64,000 nt of DNA from Pseudomonas lini (GCF_030812475.1 NZ_JAUSSR010000005.1:352372-416371); one strand, 5' to 3'; positions 54,286 to 63,797 are shown, counted from the stretch's first letter. Made by a program: numbers and translations. Notes: a model not told the origin generated them from the sequence alone.

Positions 54286-55209
54286 TCAAAGCATGTGCCC
54301 GGCCCAGATATTGCGATTGACCAGATCGGTGGCAATCTCGATGAAGGCATCCCCGACAAATTTGGCGGCCGGACTGACACGCCTGTCGGCAGGAAAAACC
54401 TGAACAAGTTTGCGCATGGGAATGGGGTCGACCAAGGGGGCTGCACTGAGCACGCCCGCTTCGATTTGCGCGTAAATCGATGCCAAAGGCAAAGCGGTCA
54501 ATCCGAAACCATTACGGACCAGGTCGATCATGGCGCTGAAGGAGTCGGCTTCAACGCTGGTCTTTAGCTTGATCCCGACTTCTTGCGCGCAATCATCCAG
54601 AATCACGCGAAGGCTATGTCGAGCGCTTGGCAATACCAATTGGTGATCAGCCAAAGAGTTGAACGACATCGGCGTATCAAGACGCAGGTTAGCGCTGGCG
54701 GGGCCGACCAGCAGCAGATTTTCCATCATCACCGGCACGATACGCAGCGTATGCAGGGGTTGGGGATCGTAAGAAATCGCCAGCTCCAATTCCCCACGCT
54801 GAACCCAATCCAGCAGATAGCCGCTGAAGGCCGAGGAAAACCTGACGGCGAGATTCGGATGCGCCTCCTTGATCTTGCGTACCAATGGAACGGTGACAAT
54901 TTCCGCTACCGTCGGCGTCGTACCGATGACGACCGTCCCCCGAAAAGAGGTCTTTCCACCCACGACAGAACTTCGAATGGACTCCATTTCTTCCATGATT
55001 CGAGTGGCATGTGCCAGCACCTCACGACCGGCATCGGTAATCTCCATGCCTCGCCCATGTCGCTCAAACAGATAGGTGCCGAGTTCTTTTTCCAGCATTC
55101 GAATTTGTCTGCTGAGTGCCGGTTGTGCGATGTGAAGCCGGTCGGAGGCCTTGCTGAGACTGCCCAGTTCGGCCACATGAATCAGGGTTTTGAGTTGAAC
55201 GACATCCAT
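54286..55209 (-). CDS. LysR-family regulator (Nac/CbbR-like opening)
   Basis: This 307-residue protein opens MDVVQLKTLIHVAELGSLSKASDRLHIAQPALSRQIRML, given here as VVQLKTLIHVAELGSLSKAS, a regular LysR helix-turn-helix, followed by a full substrate domain. The frame extends to 55311 but the ATG at 55209 is standard. It faces the MHS-family transporter across a 500-base region and most likely controls it; it also lies on the same strand as the gamma-synthase-family gene 250 bases downstream. Confidence 0.87.
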   Translation of the reverse strand: MDVVQLKTLIHVAELGSLSKASDRLHIAQPALSRQIRMLEKELGTYLFERHGRGMEITDAGREVLAHATRIMEEMESIRSSVVGGKTSFRGTVVIGTTPTVAEIVTVPLVRKIKEAHPNLAVRFSSAFSGYLLDWVQRGELELAISYDPQPLHTLRIVPVMMENLLLVGPASANLRLDTPMSFNSLADHQLVLPSARHSLRVILDDCAQEVGIKLKTSVEADSFSAMIDLVRNGFGLTALPLASIYAQIEAGVLSAAPLVDPIPMRKLVQVFPADRRVSPAAKFVGDAFIEIATDLVNRNIWAGHML

Positions 55210-55713
55210 TACCAGGCCAGTCAAAGTCGGGCTCGGCGCGAAATGCGTCGAAAGTAGAGTGAGTGTAAACGCATTAACGTTTCTTGGAATGCCACAGGGC
55301 CCGCGGCGCATGGGGCCTGGCGGCTTTCTAGCCGGCTGTATCCCCCAGCCCGCAGGGGTTGCAAGGCAAGCTATAGAATTTCGGTATATCAGTTAGGCCT
55401 GCCTGACGGCTTATTACCCTCCTCACTCTGCGGTAGCGTGCAATCAACGTCGGCGCCAAAGCGCTGGGCTTACTACAAGAATAAGATTCGAGGGCTTGCG
55501 CCATGATCTACATCGTTCATCTTTGCCTGAGCTACCCGGCTCATCCAGTCAGCGAGCAACTGACCTCTCGCGTACATCCCCCCTCTTCATTTGCCTTGAT
55601 CGCCAACAGGTCAAAGCCGCTGCGTTAAGCACATCAACCCGTCGAGCTAACAACGTCGGAGACGCCTCAGTGTGCTCCTCGTATCGTCTCGCCTTGAAGA
55701 AAGGGTGAACATC
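55210..55713. other. Divergent intergenic region between LysR and MHS transporter
   Basis: I see no convincing gene in this 504-base region. A 70-codon frame at 55496-55708 lacks a ribosome-binding site and protein-like content. The stretch must hold both promoters and the LysR binding sites; an AT-rich segment near 55375-55395 is the most likely promoter zone. No terminator or RNA structure is clear. Confidence 0.4.
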
Positions 55714-57090
55714 ATGTCCGCATCAACCACAGACTCAACCAGCCACGCTGCCAAGACCGATCCGGAGAAGAGTCCGAATCGGGTCAAAGCCATCATGGGT
55801 GCCTGCTCAGGCAATCTGGTGGAGTGGTACGACTTTTTCATTTACGCCTATACCGCCATCTACTTTGCGGCTTCGTTTTTCCCCAAAGGCGACACCACCA
55901 GCCAACTGCTCGCAACCGCCGGCGTCTTCGCCGTCGGCTTTTTCATGCGACCGCTCGGCGGCTGGATTTTCGGCTGGATTGCCGACACTCGTGGCCGCAA
56001 GGTTTCGATGATTATTTCGGTATTCATGATGTGCGCCGGCTCCCTGCTGATTGCCGTCATGCCGACCTATGACACCATCGGTGTGGCTGCACCGGTTTTG
56101 CTCGTCGTCGCCAGACTCATTCAGGGCTTATCGGTAGGGGCAGAGTACGGAACCGGTGCCACCTACATCAGTGAGATCGCGACACCTGGTCGTCGCTGTT
56201 TTTATGGTTCCTTTCAGTACTTCACCATCATTGCCGGTCAGCTCATGGCATTGATGACTGTGGTCATTCTCCAGCAAACCCTCACCGGCGAAGAATTGCG
56301 CGAATGGGGCTGGAGGATTCCGTTCTTCATCGGCGCGCTAAGCTCAATCGTCGTGGTGTATCTGCGCCGCGCAATGCATGAAACCGCCACCAAGAAAGAC
56401 ATGAACCGCAAAGACGCCGGCTCGCTGCGCGGCATGTTCAAGCACAAACGGGCGGTCGCGCTGGTGGTGGCGTTCACCATCGGTGGTTCTTTGTACTTCT
56501 ACACCTTCACCACCTATATGCAGAAGTTCCTGGTGATCTCCGCAGGCTTCAGTCCCGAAACGGTCAGCTTCATCATGACGGCGGCCCTGGTCGGCTTCAT
56601 GTTCTGCCAGCCGCTCTTTGGCTTGCTCGCCGACCGTATCGGGATCAAGACGCACATGCTGATGTTTTCCGGGTTGGCCATGGTGCTGGTGATTCCCCTG
56701 CTCTATTCCCTGCAATCGGTCAGCAGCCCGTTTACAGCGTTCCTGCTAGTGTTTGGTGGCCTGGCTATTGCGTCGCTCTACACCCCTATTGCCGGGATCG
56801 TCAAAGCTGAATTGTTCCCGCCTGCGGTACGCGCATTGGGCGTGGGCTTTCCGTATGCCGTCGGCAATGCGGCATTCGGCGGCACCGCCGAATACGTCGC
56901 CTTGTCGTTGCGATCACAAGGTATCGAGGAGTATTTCTTCTTCTATGTCGCAGCCGTAGTGACCATCACTTTCACCGCCGCGATGCTGATGCCGAACCTG
57001 TCGCGCTACGGGTACATCAGCGGTTCCGGCGAAATCGAAGAGCGCACCGGTTTGAAGGGTTGCGTAAAGTCGCACGCTGCGAGCGTTTGA
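55714..57090 (+). CDS. MFS transporter, metabolite:H+ symporter (MHS, KgtP/ShiA-like)
   Basis: The 458-residue protein has the MHS hallmarks: GACSGNLVEWYDFFIYAYTA in the first segment, FFMRPLGGWIFGWIADTRGR in the second loop and GLSVGAEYGTGATYISE near the fifth. Relatives import 2-oxoglutarate, citrate, shikimate or proline/betaine with protons. The frame starts further up, but ATG at 55714 (MSASTTDSTS) has AAGGGTGAA before it. The divergent LysR gene is its likely regulator and the terminator at 57119 its end. Confidence 0.9.
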   Translation: MSASTTDSTSHAAKTDPEKSPNRVKAIMGACSGNLVEWYDFFIYAYTAIYFAASFFPKGDTTSQLLATAGVFAVGFFMRPLGGWIFGWIADTRGRKVSMIISVFMMCAGSLLIAVMPTYDTIGVAAPVLLVVARLIQGLSVGAEYGTGATYISEIATPGRRCFYGSFQYFTIIAGQLMALMTVVILQQTLTGEELREWGWRIPFFIGALSSIVVVYLRRAMHETATKKDMNRKDAGSLRGMFKHKRAVALVVAFTIGGSLYFYTFTTYMQKFLVISAGFSPETVSFIMTAALVGFMFCQPLFGLLADRIGIKTHMLMFSGLAMVLVIPLLYSLQSVSSPFTAFLLVFGGLAIASLYTPIAGIVKAELFPPAVRALGVGFPYAVGNAAFGGTAEYVALSLRSQGIEEYFFFYVAAVVTITFTAAMLMPNLSRYGYISGSGEIEERTGLKGCVKSHAASV

Positions 57091-57118
57091 AGCACTGACG
57101 ATACAGCAGGTATTTGAA

Positions 57119-57149
57119 AAGGGCCCATGAGATTCATGGGCCCTTTTTT
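57119..57149. terminator. Strong bidirectional-type terminator
   Basis: AAGGGCCCATGA at 57119-57130 pairs with TCATGGGCCCTT at 57134-57145 around a GAT loop, followed by T's. The A-rich upstream side also suits the converging hydrolase transcript. Confidence 0.9.
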
Positions 57150-57338
57150 GCATCATGGTGTAGCAGATGCGGAAGCTACTTGCACTGCACGTTCGGCGGG
57201 GACGTTGACCGCTTATTCCCGGTTCGGCCATGCCTGCAAATCAAGATCAAGATCCTTGAACTGACTTGAATCGAAGATAGGGTTTTGATGCTGGCTGTGC
57301 GGTGCAGCAACCGCAGGAAGCCCTCAGGACGACCGGAC

Positions 57339-58157
57339 TCACCCGGCAAGGCTGCTCGCCTGGAAATCGGCGATCTGTTGCCACATCGCGACGGGGTTGG
57401 AATACATAGGGAAGTGCCCGCAATCAGGAATGGGCGCGAGGCGGACACCCTCGGCCTGGATATGCGAGAGATAGGACAATGAAGCGTTCTGTTCGCCGTA
57501 CATGAACATCCTTGAGCATTTCAACCCGAGGAATTTGCCCATCAGATCGGCATTGTCGGAGAGGTCGACCATCGACTGGAAAATCCCTCGCACCGCACCA
57601 GCACGCACCTTGTGTCGCAAGCTCGCGGAATAAAGCGCACTGGCGTATGCCGGGGCGTGCCGGGCACGTTCGATGAAGGCGGCGAAAAAAACTTCGGGAT
57701 CGTTGCTCGGGTAATCAATGATCTGCCTACTGAGAAAGTAGTCTTCCGGGGCGATATTGCCCTCGATATCGACGAAGCTCAGCACCCGGTCCGGGAACTG
57801 GTGGGCCAGCATCAGCGCGGTCAGCCCACCCATGGAGTGGCCGACCAGATGGAAGCGTTCGATGCCAAAATGCTCGAGCACTTGTAACGCAGTCTGCAGC
57901 AGAAAGGGAATGGAAATCCTGGAAAGATCACTGCACTGGCTTTCGCCGCAACCCGGTGCGTCGTAAGCCACGAAAGGGTGACCGGCGAATGCGGGCTGCT
58001 GCACGACGTCGGCATAGTCCTCCTTGGTCGAACCAAAACCATGCAGGAACACGATCGGCGCCAGGACGCCGTCGCGATGGATCGCGGCCACGTTCAGTTG
58101 GACACCCTCCACCGCCAGGGGGAGTTGCACATGAGTGAACGTTTCTGGAGAAGGCAC
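57339..58157 (-). CDS. Alpha/beta hydrolase (MhpC/epoxide-hydrolase-like)
   Basis: The protein has the oxyanion motif FLHGFGSTKEDY, the nucleophile elbow LVGHSMGGLTAL and the catalytic His in IPDCGHFPMYSNP. The frame opens at 58286, but AAGGAG at about 58166-58171 lies eight bases before a GTG at 58157, which gives a 272-residue protein of normal length and a fitting start (PSPETFTHVQLPL). The reaction is unknown; C-C or ester hydrolysis is typical. It converges on the MHS transporter and sits close to the LysR/RraA locus. Confidence 0.82.
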   Translation of the reverse strand: MPSPETFTHVQLPLAVEGVQLNVAAIHRDGVLAPIVFLHGFGSTKEDYADVVQQPAFAGHPFVAYDAPGCGESQCSDLSRISIPFLLQTALQVLEHFGIERFHLVGHSMGGLTALMLAHQFPDRVLSFVDIEGNIAPEDYFLSRQIIDYPSNDPEVFFAAFIERARHAPAYASALYSASLRHKVRAGAVRGIFQSMVDLSDNADLMGKFLGLKCSRMFMYGEQNASLSYLSHIQAEGVRLAPIPDCGHFPMYSNPVAMWQQIADFQASSLAG

Positions 58158-58315
58158 GTTGTTGACTCCTTGAGCGAAAAGGTAGCGCCGAACTGGGTTG
58201 CCGGCAGCCAGGCTCGCAATTTCAAGGGAATCGAGCCTTCTGTAAATTCTTAATACGGGAACGCTTTCATACGCCAAACCTATCACTGCTGTTCACGCAC
58301 AGGGCCTTGGTCGAC

Positions 58316-59209
58316 TCACGCCCGGGACTGGAACCGGGTGACCAGGTCCTCCACCAGCGGGTTGGGCCGATCTGCATTCCAGGCCACCGCTGTGGTCACG
58401 ACATTGAGCTTCTGGCTCAGCGCTCGAAAGACCACGTTGTCGGGCGCCAGTTTTTTCAGCGACGCCGGTACCAGGGCGATGCCCTGGCCGCAGCTGACAA
58501 AGGCAATTTGCGAGGCGACCGAGCGCACTTCATGCAGCACGCGCGGGGAAAAACCGCTGGCGCGGCAGGTTGCGATCAGATTGTCAAAGTAGACCGGGCT
58601 GACCTTTCGGGAAAACATCACCAAAGGTTCCGTGGCCAGGCTGGACAGGCTGATTCGCGTGCGCGCAGCCAAGGGGTGGTCGCTGGGCAGGGCCACCACC
58701 AGGCGATCCTGAGTCAGCGGCAATGATTTGATCGAGGCCCCCAGATCACCGTCCAGCCGGGCGAAGGCCAGGTCGATGTCGCCCGCTTCCAGAGCCGGCA
58801 CGGCTTCGACACTGTCAATCTCCCGCACGGACACCGTGAGGTGCGGGTAATCACTCTTCAATTGCTCAATCAAACCCGGCAAGACATCAAACATGGCTGT
58901 AGAAATCGCGCCGATGGTCAACATCCCCGACTGCCCCGCCACCGCCTCCTCCACGGCGAGTTCCAGCCGCTCCAATTGGTCGGCGAACTTGCGTACGGCC
59001 GGCAGAATCGCCGCCCCCACCGGGGTCAGCTGCGCACCGCGTCGCGAGCGATCAAACAGCTTGACCTTGAGCGCTTGCTCCAGCACCTGGATCTGCTCGC
59101 TCAACGGTGGCTGGGACATGCCCAAACGCTTGGCCGCGCGGCCGAAATTCTGTTCTTCGGCAACCGCCAGGAACAACCAGAGATGACGAATCAGTCGAAA
59201 ATTGATCAT
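58316..59209 (-). CDS. LysR-family regulator of the RraA operon
   Basis: This 297-residue protein has the opening FRLIRHLWLFLAVAEEQNFG with AAKRLGMSQPPLSEQIQVLE as DNA-binding helices, the form of the CatM/BenM-like group that often controls aromatic or dicarboxylic acid degradation. The ligand domain is complete. It reads divergently from three RraA-fold genes 100 bases away. A TACGTATATAACGTA palindrome in the gap is a probable binding site. Confidence 0.88.
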   Translation of the reverse strand: MINFRLIRHLWLFLAVAEEQNFGRAAKRLGMSQPPLSEQIQVLEQALKVKLFDRSRRGAQLTPVGAAILPAVRKFADQLERLELAVEEAVAGQSGMLTIGAISTAMFDVLPGLIEQLKSDYPHLTVSVREIDSVEAVPALEAGDIDLAFARLDGDLGASIKSLPLTQDRLVVALPSDHPLAARTRISLSSLATEPLVMFSRKVSPVYFDNLIATCRASGFSPRVLHEVRSVASQIAFVSCGQGIALVPASLKKLAPDNVVFRALSQKLNVVTTAVAWNADRPNPLVEDLVTRFQSRA

Positions 59210-59226
59210 GATTAATCCATAGGTTT

Positions 59227-59241
59227 TACGTATATAACGTA
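59227..59241. promoter_or_regulatory. Candidate LysR binding site
   Basis: TACGT-ATATA-ACGTA is a 15-base inverted repeat centred between the LysR gene and the first RraA gene. ATAGGT at 59219-59224 and ACCTAT further on add a wider symmetry. The T-(N)-A form is typical of LysR sites. Confidence 0.5.
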
Positions 59242-59314
59242 TCTGTGATTCGTAATATACCTATCAAACTGCCTCGCCGACACTGGGCGCCTCCGTCACC
59301 ACAGGGGCTTCCCC

Positions 59315-59980
59315 ATGACCCATAAGAGTTTGCTGGATCGCTTGGCGGCGCTGGATACCAACACGGTCTCTGATGCGCTCGACTTCCTCGGCCTGCCGGG
59401 TGCCACCGTTGGGCTGCGCCCGTTGTGGAATTGCCCAAAGATTGTCGGCCGCGCCAGCACCGTGCTGCTGGCTCCTAAATCCGACAACGTCCCCACTGTG
59501 CACCTGATTACCCCCGTGGTGGAACAGATCGCCAGCGATGAGCGTGTACTGGTGATCGCGGGTGGAATCGAAGGCATCTCCTGCTGGGGCGACATCCTTG
59601 CCAATGCAGCAGCCAGCAAGAAAGTACGCGGCACGGTGATCGACGGGTTCAGCCGCGACATCGACGGCAGCCAGTCAATTGGCTACCCGGTTTATGGCCG
59701 CGGCGTGACCATGATCAGTGCCCGCAATCGGGTGGTGCAGATCGATGCCGCCATCACCATCAACGTGGCCGGCGTCGATGTCAGCGAGAACGACTATGTC
59801 ATCGCCGATACCTGCGGCACCGTGTTCGTGCCCTCAGCCTATATCGAAAAAGTGATCGACCTTGGTGAGCGCATCGCCCGACGTCAGGACGGCATGGTCG
59901 AGGCTGTCCGCTGCGGCCGTTCGGTCGCCGAAGTGATGCATGACACCCAATTCGAAGCCATCCATGTGGAGCACGCCTGA
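59315..59980 (+). CDS. RraA-fold protein, paralogue 1
   Basis: This 221-residue RraA/HMG-aldolase-fold protein has the metal and substrate motif CWGDILANAAASKKVRGTVI followed by DGFSRDI, where Arg and Asp are the known catalytic residues. Relatives are class II pyruvate aldolases (4-hydroxy-4-methyl-2-oxoglutarate aldolase), oxaloacetate decarboxylases or the RNase E inhibitor RraA. Next to catabolic genes an aldolase or decarboxylase role is more likely than RraA itself. The stop TGA shares a base with the ATG of the next gene (TGATG). Confidence 0.82.
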   Translation: MTHKSLLDRLAALDTNTVSDALDFLGLPGATVGLRPLWNCPKIVGRASTVLLAPKSDNVPTVHLITPVVEQIASDERVLVIAGGIEGISCWGDILANAAASKKVRGTVIDGFSRDIDGSQSIGYPVYGRGVTMISARNRVVQIDAAITINVAGVDVSENDYVIADTCGTVFVPSAYIEKVIDLGERIARRQDGMVEAVRCGRSVAEVMHDTQFEAIHVEHA

Positions 59981-60642
59981 TGAATCTTGAAGACAAAGAA
60001 CTGGTCGCCTTGTTTGAAGGCCTGGACACCCCGGGCGTTTCCGATGCGCTGGATAAACTCGGCCTGCCCGGTCAATGCCTCGGCGTGGCACCGCTGGATA
60101 ATTACAACAAGGTCATCGTCGGTCCGGCGTTCACCGTGCAGTACGTCTCGGCCAGCGTACCGCCTGGCACCGTGGGCGATTTCATCGAAGACGTGGCGCC
60201 TGGCGACGTGGTGGTGATCGACAACGGCGGACGCACCGACTGCACGGTTTGGGGCGACATCATGACCCAGTACGCCGGCACTCGGCAGATCGCTGCCACG
60301 GTCATCGACGGTGTTTGCCGTGACGTGAACAAAGCACTGGGTGATGGCTACCCGATGTTCAGCAAAGGCCGCTTCATGCGTACCGGCAAAGACCGCGTAC
60401 AGGTTCAGTCGGTCAACCAGCCGGTGTCCATCGGTACCGCCCGAGTGTGTGCCCGCGACATCGTGGTCGCTGACGCCAATGGCGTAGTAATCGTCCCCCG
60501 CGCTCGTGCGGCTGAAGTGGCGGCGTGTGCTCGTCAGATCGAATCGATCGAAGCCGACATTCGCGCACTGATCAGCCAAGGCAAAACCCTTAAAGAAGCC
60601 CGGGCCGCCCTGGGTTACCACAGCCTGCAGAGGAAAGTCTGA
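59980..60642 (+). CDS. RraA-fold protein, paralogue 2
   Basis: The 220-residue protein has the same fold as its neighbours, with DVVVIDNGGRTDCTVWGDIM and TVIDGVCRDV, so the catalytic Arg-Asp pair is kept. It starts FEGLDTPGVSDALDKLGLPG. It overlaps genes on both sides by one base and is translated with them. Having three similar but divergent copies suggests either a hetero-oligomer or several sequential steps. The specific reaction cannot be read. Confidence 0.82.
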   Translation: MNLEDKELVALFEGLDTPGVSDALDKLGLPGQCLGVAPLDNYNKVIVGPAFTVQYVSASVPPGTVGDFIEDVAPGDVVVIDNGGRTDCTVWGDIMTQYAGTRQIAATVIDGVCRDVNKALGDGYPMFSKGRFMRTGKDRVQVQSVNQPVSIGTARVCARDIVVADANGVVIVPRARAAEVAACARQIESIEADIRALISQGKTLKEARAALGYHSLQRKV

Positions 60643-61280
60643 TGACTATGCTCCCCCTCCCCTTGGATTTTCATGCACGGGCAAAAGTGCTGGGCAGCTC
60701 GACGCTGTATGAAGCGTCCCATCTACCTTGCGCGGTCGACAGTGCGATCCGCCCGATCTGGGATGGTGCCTTCATCTCCGCCCCGGCCTACCCGCTGGAA
60801 TGCTCACCCGGCGACAACCTCGCCCTGCACCTGGCCATGGAACGTGTGCCCCGTGGCAGCGTATTGGTCGTGGGTACGGGTGGCTTCATCGCCGGTTATT
60901 GGGGCGAAGTGTTGACCGTGGCGGCCGAAGCGGCTGGCGTGGTCGGGCTGGTGATCGATGGTGGCGTACGCGACATCGCTGCGCTGAAGAAACGCCAGTT
61001 CCCGGTGTTTGCCCGCGGCATCTCGGTGAAAGGTACGGTCAAGGCCTGTGCGCCTTCGGTGGGGCAACCGTTCAATTTCAACGGTGCTTTGGTGGCTCAG
61101 GGTGATTGGGTGGTAGCCGACGATGACGGCGTGATCATCATTCCCAAGTCGGATGCGGCACGTACCCTGGCCGAAGGCGAGGCGCGTGCAAGCAAGGAAG
61201 CGCAGATGATGCAGGCGTTGACCGAAGGCCGCTCGACCCTGGAACTGATGAACCTGACTGAGTGGAGAACCCGCGCATGA
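60642..61280 (+). CDS. RraA-fold protein, paralogue 3 (HMG-aldolase-like)
   Basis: This 212-residue copy has GTGGFIAGYWGEVLTVAAEA, LVIDGGVRDI and the long PVFARGISVKGTVKACAPSV segment, closest in pattern to 4-hydroxy-4-methyl-2-oxoglutarate aldolase or 4-carboxy-4-hydroxy-2-oxoadipate aldolase, which give pyruvate plus another 2-oxo acid. It overlaps paralogue 2 by one base and the aminotransferase by four. The N-terminal part diverges from the other two. Confidence 0.83.
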   Translation: MTMLPLPLDFHARAKVLGSSTLYEASHLPCAVDSAIRPIWDGAFISAPAYPLECSPGDNLALHLAMERVPRGSVLVVGTGGFIAGYWGEVLTVAAEAAGVVGLVIDGGVRDIAALKKRQFPVFARGISVKGTVKACAPSVGQPFNFNGALVAQGDWVVADDDGVIIIPKSDAARTLAEGEARASKEAQMMQALTEGRSTLELMNLTEWRTRA

Positions 61281-62491
61281 GCGCCGACATCCAGCGGCTG
61301 AACCAGCGCCTGGCCAGCGCCCAGCCTTCCGCGACTTACCGAATCATGGATCGGGTTGCAGAGCGCCGGGCACAAGGTGCGAACATTATTTCGCTGTGCG
61401 CCGGCGAGCCAGATTTCGATACGCCCAAACATGTACGTGAAGCGGCCATTCATGCCATTGAGCACGGCCACACCCGCTACACCCAGGTCGCCGGTGTGCG
61501 TTCACTGCGCGAAGCGGTGGCCGCCAAGTTCCGCCGCGAAAATGGCCTGAACGTCACCTGGCAAGACACCCTCGTCTGCAACGGTGGCAAACAGGTGATC
61601 TACAACGCCTTGGCCGCGACCCTCAACGAGGGTGATCAGGTCATCGTGCCAGCGCCGTACTGGGTCAGTTACCCGGAGATGGTTCAACTGTGCGGAGGTG
61701 AAGCCCGAATCGTTACCTGCGATGCCGACACCGGTTTCAAGCTGACGCCCGCGGCGCTGGCCGCAGCGATCACCCCTCAGTCCCGCTGGTTGATCCTCAA
61801 CTCGCCGTCCAACCCGACGGGCGCGGTGTACAGCCGGGATGAGCTGCAAGCCTTGGCGCAGGTGTTGTTGGCACACCCTCACGTGTTGATTCTGGCCGAT
61901 GACATCTACGAACACCTGATCTTCGACGACCAAGTGTTCCATACCCTGGCCCAGGTTGAACCACGGCTGGCAGCGCGCACCCTGACCATGAACGGGGTGT
62001 CCAAGGCCTATGCCATGACCGGCTGGCGCATCGGTTTTGCCACAGGACCACGCTGGCTGCTTGAGGCCATGGAAAAGCTGCAAGGTCAGCAAACCTCGGG
62101 GGCCAGTTCGATTTCGCAACAGGCCGCACTCGCCGCGCTGGAGGGGCCCAAGGCTTTCATCAGCGAAAGCCGCGTAGCCTTCCAGAGTCGTCGCGATTTG
62201 ATGGTGGCGCTGCTGAACGACACCCCAGGCCTAGAATGCGTCAGTCCAGCCGGGGCGTTCTACGCGTTCGCTTCCTGTACCGGATTGATCGGTCGTACCT
62301 CACCGGGTGGCCGCGTACTGCACACCGACGAAGATGTCGCGCATGCGCTGCTCGATGAAGCGGATGTAGCCGTGGTGCATGGCAGCGCTTTTGGCCTTGG
62401 TCCTTACATTCGCATTGCCTACGCCCTGGATGACGCTTCATTGCGCCAAGCCTGCGAATCCATCCGTGCGTTCTGCACAGCCCTGCGTTGA
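61277..62491 (+). CDS. Aspartate-aminotransferase-type PLP aminotransferase
   Basis: The 404-residue class I aminotransferase has SLCAGEPDFDTPKHV, SPSNPTGAVYS, and the PLP lysine in MNGVSKAYAMTGWRIG with the carboxylate-binding Arg near the end (YIRIAYALDD). It is of the Ib aspartate/prephenate type. ATG at 61277 overlaps the third RraA gene by four bases and has GGAGAACC upstream. It probably makes or removes a 2-oxo acid in the same route as the ThDP decarboxylase downstream. Confidence 0.87.
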   Translation: MSADIQRLNQRLASAQPSATYRIMDRVAERRAQGANIISLCAGEPDFDTPKHVREAAIHAIEHGHTRYTQVAGVRSLREAVAAKFRRENGLNVTWQDTLVCNGGKQVIYNALAATLNEGDQVIVPAPYWVSYPEMVQLCGGEARIVTCDADTGFKLTPAALAAAITPQSRWLILNSPSNPTGAVYSRDELQALAQVLLAHPHVLILADDIYEHLIFDDQVFHTLAQVEPRLAARTLTMNGVSKAYAMTGWRIGFATGPRWLLEAMEKLQGQQTSGASSISQQAALAALEGPKAFISESRVAFQSRRDLMVALLNDTPGLECVSPAGAFYAFASCTGLIGRTSPGGRVLHTDEDVAHALLDEADVAVVHGSAFGLGPYIRIAYALDDASLRQACESIRAFCTALR

Positions 62492-62673
62492 GCATTGCTC
62501 CTAATGATCGTTCCCATAATGCATGGCTATCGCCGTGGCCCTGCCGACCACGCATTCACCTCCCAGCTATACAAAACGGGCATATCTCAAAGACAAAAAC
62601 GGTAGTCGTCCTTCTCCTCCATCCCTCCCAGAATGTGTGAAAACACAAAAGCAGCACTGCTTGGGAGACTGGC

Positions 62674-63213
62674 ATGTCAACAGAAGCTGAACACACCCTG
62701 GGACAGGATTGGCAGGAGGACGTGTTCCGCGTGCTCAAGGCCCACGACGTCAAACACGTGGTCTTCGTACCGGATGCAGGCCACTCGGCGGCGATCCGTA
62801 TGTCGTATGCAGACCCGGACATCAAGGCCGTTGTCCTCACCACCGAGGAAGAAGGCATCGGCTATCTCGCCGGCGCATGGCTTGGCGGAGAGCGCGGTGC
62901 CCTCCTGATGCAGTCCAGCGGCGTCGGTAACTGCCTCAACACCCTGGCACTTCAGGTCTGTGCCGGCTTCCCGCTGTTGATGGTGGTCACCATGCGCGGC
63001 GACTGGGCCGAATTCAACGCGTGGCAGAACCCCATGGGTCAGGCCACAGAAGCCTCCCTGAATCTGATGAAGGTCATGACCTGGCGTGCAGACGTTCCAG
63101 AAGACGTCGCCCCGCTGCTGCACGGTGCCGCGACCATGGCCTTCAACGGTGATTCGTCCACTGCCCTGCTGCTCGGCCAGCGCCTGATTGGAGAAAAGAA
63201 ATGGGTCAAGTAA
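62674..63213 (+). CDS. ThDP-dependent decarboxylase, alpha subunit (sulfopyruvate decarboxylase-like)
   Basis: This 179-residue subunit is the PYR domain of a ThDP enzyme: HVVFVPDAGHSAAIRM, the catalytic Glu in LTTEEEGIGYLAGAWLGG and QSSGVGNCLNTL. It matches the ComD/alpha type of sulfopyruvate and phosphonopyruvate decarboxylases, in which the PYR and PP domains are separate proteins. It overlaps the beta gene by 13 bases. It lies 180 bases after the aminotransferase, so an amino acid may be transaminated and then decarboxylated to an aldehyde. Confidence 0.85.
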   Translation: MSTEAEHTLGQDWQEDVFRVLKAHDVKHVVFVPDAGHSAAIRMSYADPDIKAVVLTTEEEGIGYLAGAWLGGERGALLMQSSGVGNCLNTLALQVCAGFPLLMVVTMRGDWAEFNAWQNPMGQATEASLNLMKVMTWRADVPEDVAPLLHGAATMAFNGDSSTALLLGQRLIGEKKWVK

Positions 63214-63797
63214 GCGCAAACCACACTCTGTGTCGCCGCGAAGTGGTCAAGGCCTTGCTGGCCGACCGCAAAGACGTACTGGTCGTGACAGGCCTGGGTT
63301 CAGCATCCTATGACGTCATGGCCGCCGGTGACAACGATCTGAATTATTACCTCTGGGCCGCCATGGGCAGCGCAATCACTGTGGGCCTGGGCCTGGCGAA
63401 TGCGCAGCCAAACAAATCGGTGGTGGTGGTCACCGGTGACGGCGAGTTGCTCATGGGGTTCGGCGCACTGGCTACGGTGGCCCTGCAGAAGCCTGCCAAC
63501 CTGACCATCGCTGTACTGGATAACGGTCACTTTGGTGAAACCGGCATGCAAGTCAGCCACGCCGGTTTTGGTATTTCCCTGGATCAGGTCGCAAAGACTT
63601 GCGGCTTCAGCTGGACCGATGAAATCCGTGACATGGAAGGCGTACATAACTTGCGCGAGCGCTTTGCAACTCGCGATGGCGTCAAGCTCGCGACGATCAA
63701 AATCAAGGCGGAAAACCCGCCACGGGTGCTGCCACCACGTGATGGTCACTACATCAAGAATCGCTTTCGTGCCGCCCTGGGTTTCAACCCGATCTGA
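63201..63797 (+). CDS. ThDP-dependent decarboxylase, beta subunit (sulfopyruvate decarboxylase-like)
   Basis: The 198-residue beta subunit holds the ThDP-diphosphate/Mg motif GDGELLMGFGAL ending in VLDNGHFGETG. Together with alpha it forms the active site at the interface. The substrate class (sulfopyruvate, phosphonopyruvate or another 3-substituted pyruvate) is not resolved; no cysteate or phosphonate genes are visible within the window. It is followed 66 bases later by an acyl-CoA dehydrogenase. Confidence 0.86.
   Translation: MGQVSANHTLCRREVVKALLADRKDVLVVTGLGSASYDVMAAGDNDLNYYLWAAMGSAITVGLGLANAQPNKSVVVVTGDGELLMGFGALATVALQKPANLTIAVLDNGHFGETGMQVSHAGFGISLDQVAKTCGFSWTDEIRDMEGVHNLRERFATRDGVKLATIKIKAENPPRVLPPRDGHYIKNRFRAALGFNPI

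Noticed and set aside
55496..55708. 70-codon frame upstream of the MHS transporter
   Set aside because: No ribosome-binding site, composition unlike neighbouring genes, and it lies in the expected promoter region.
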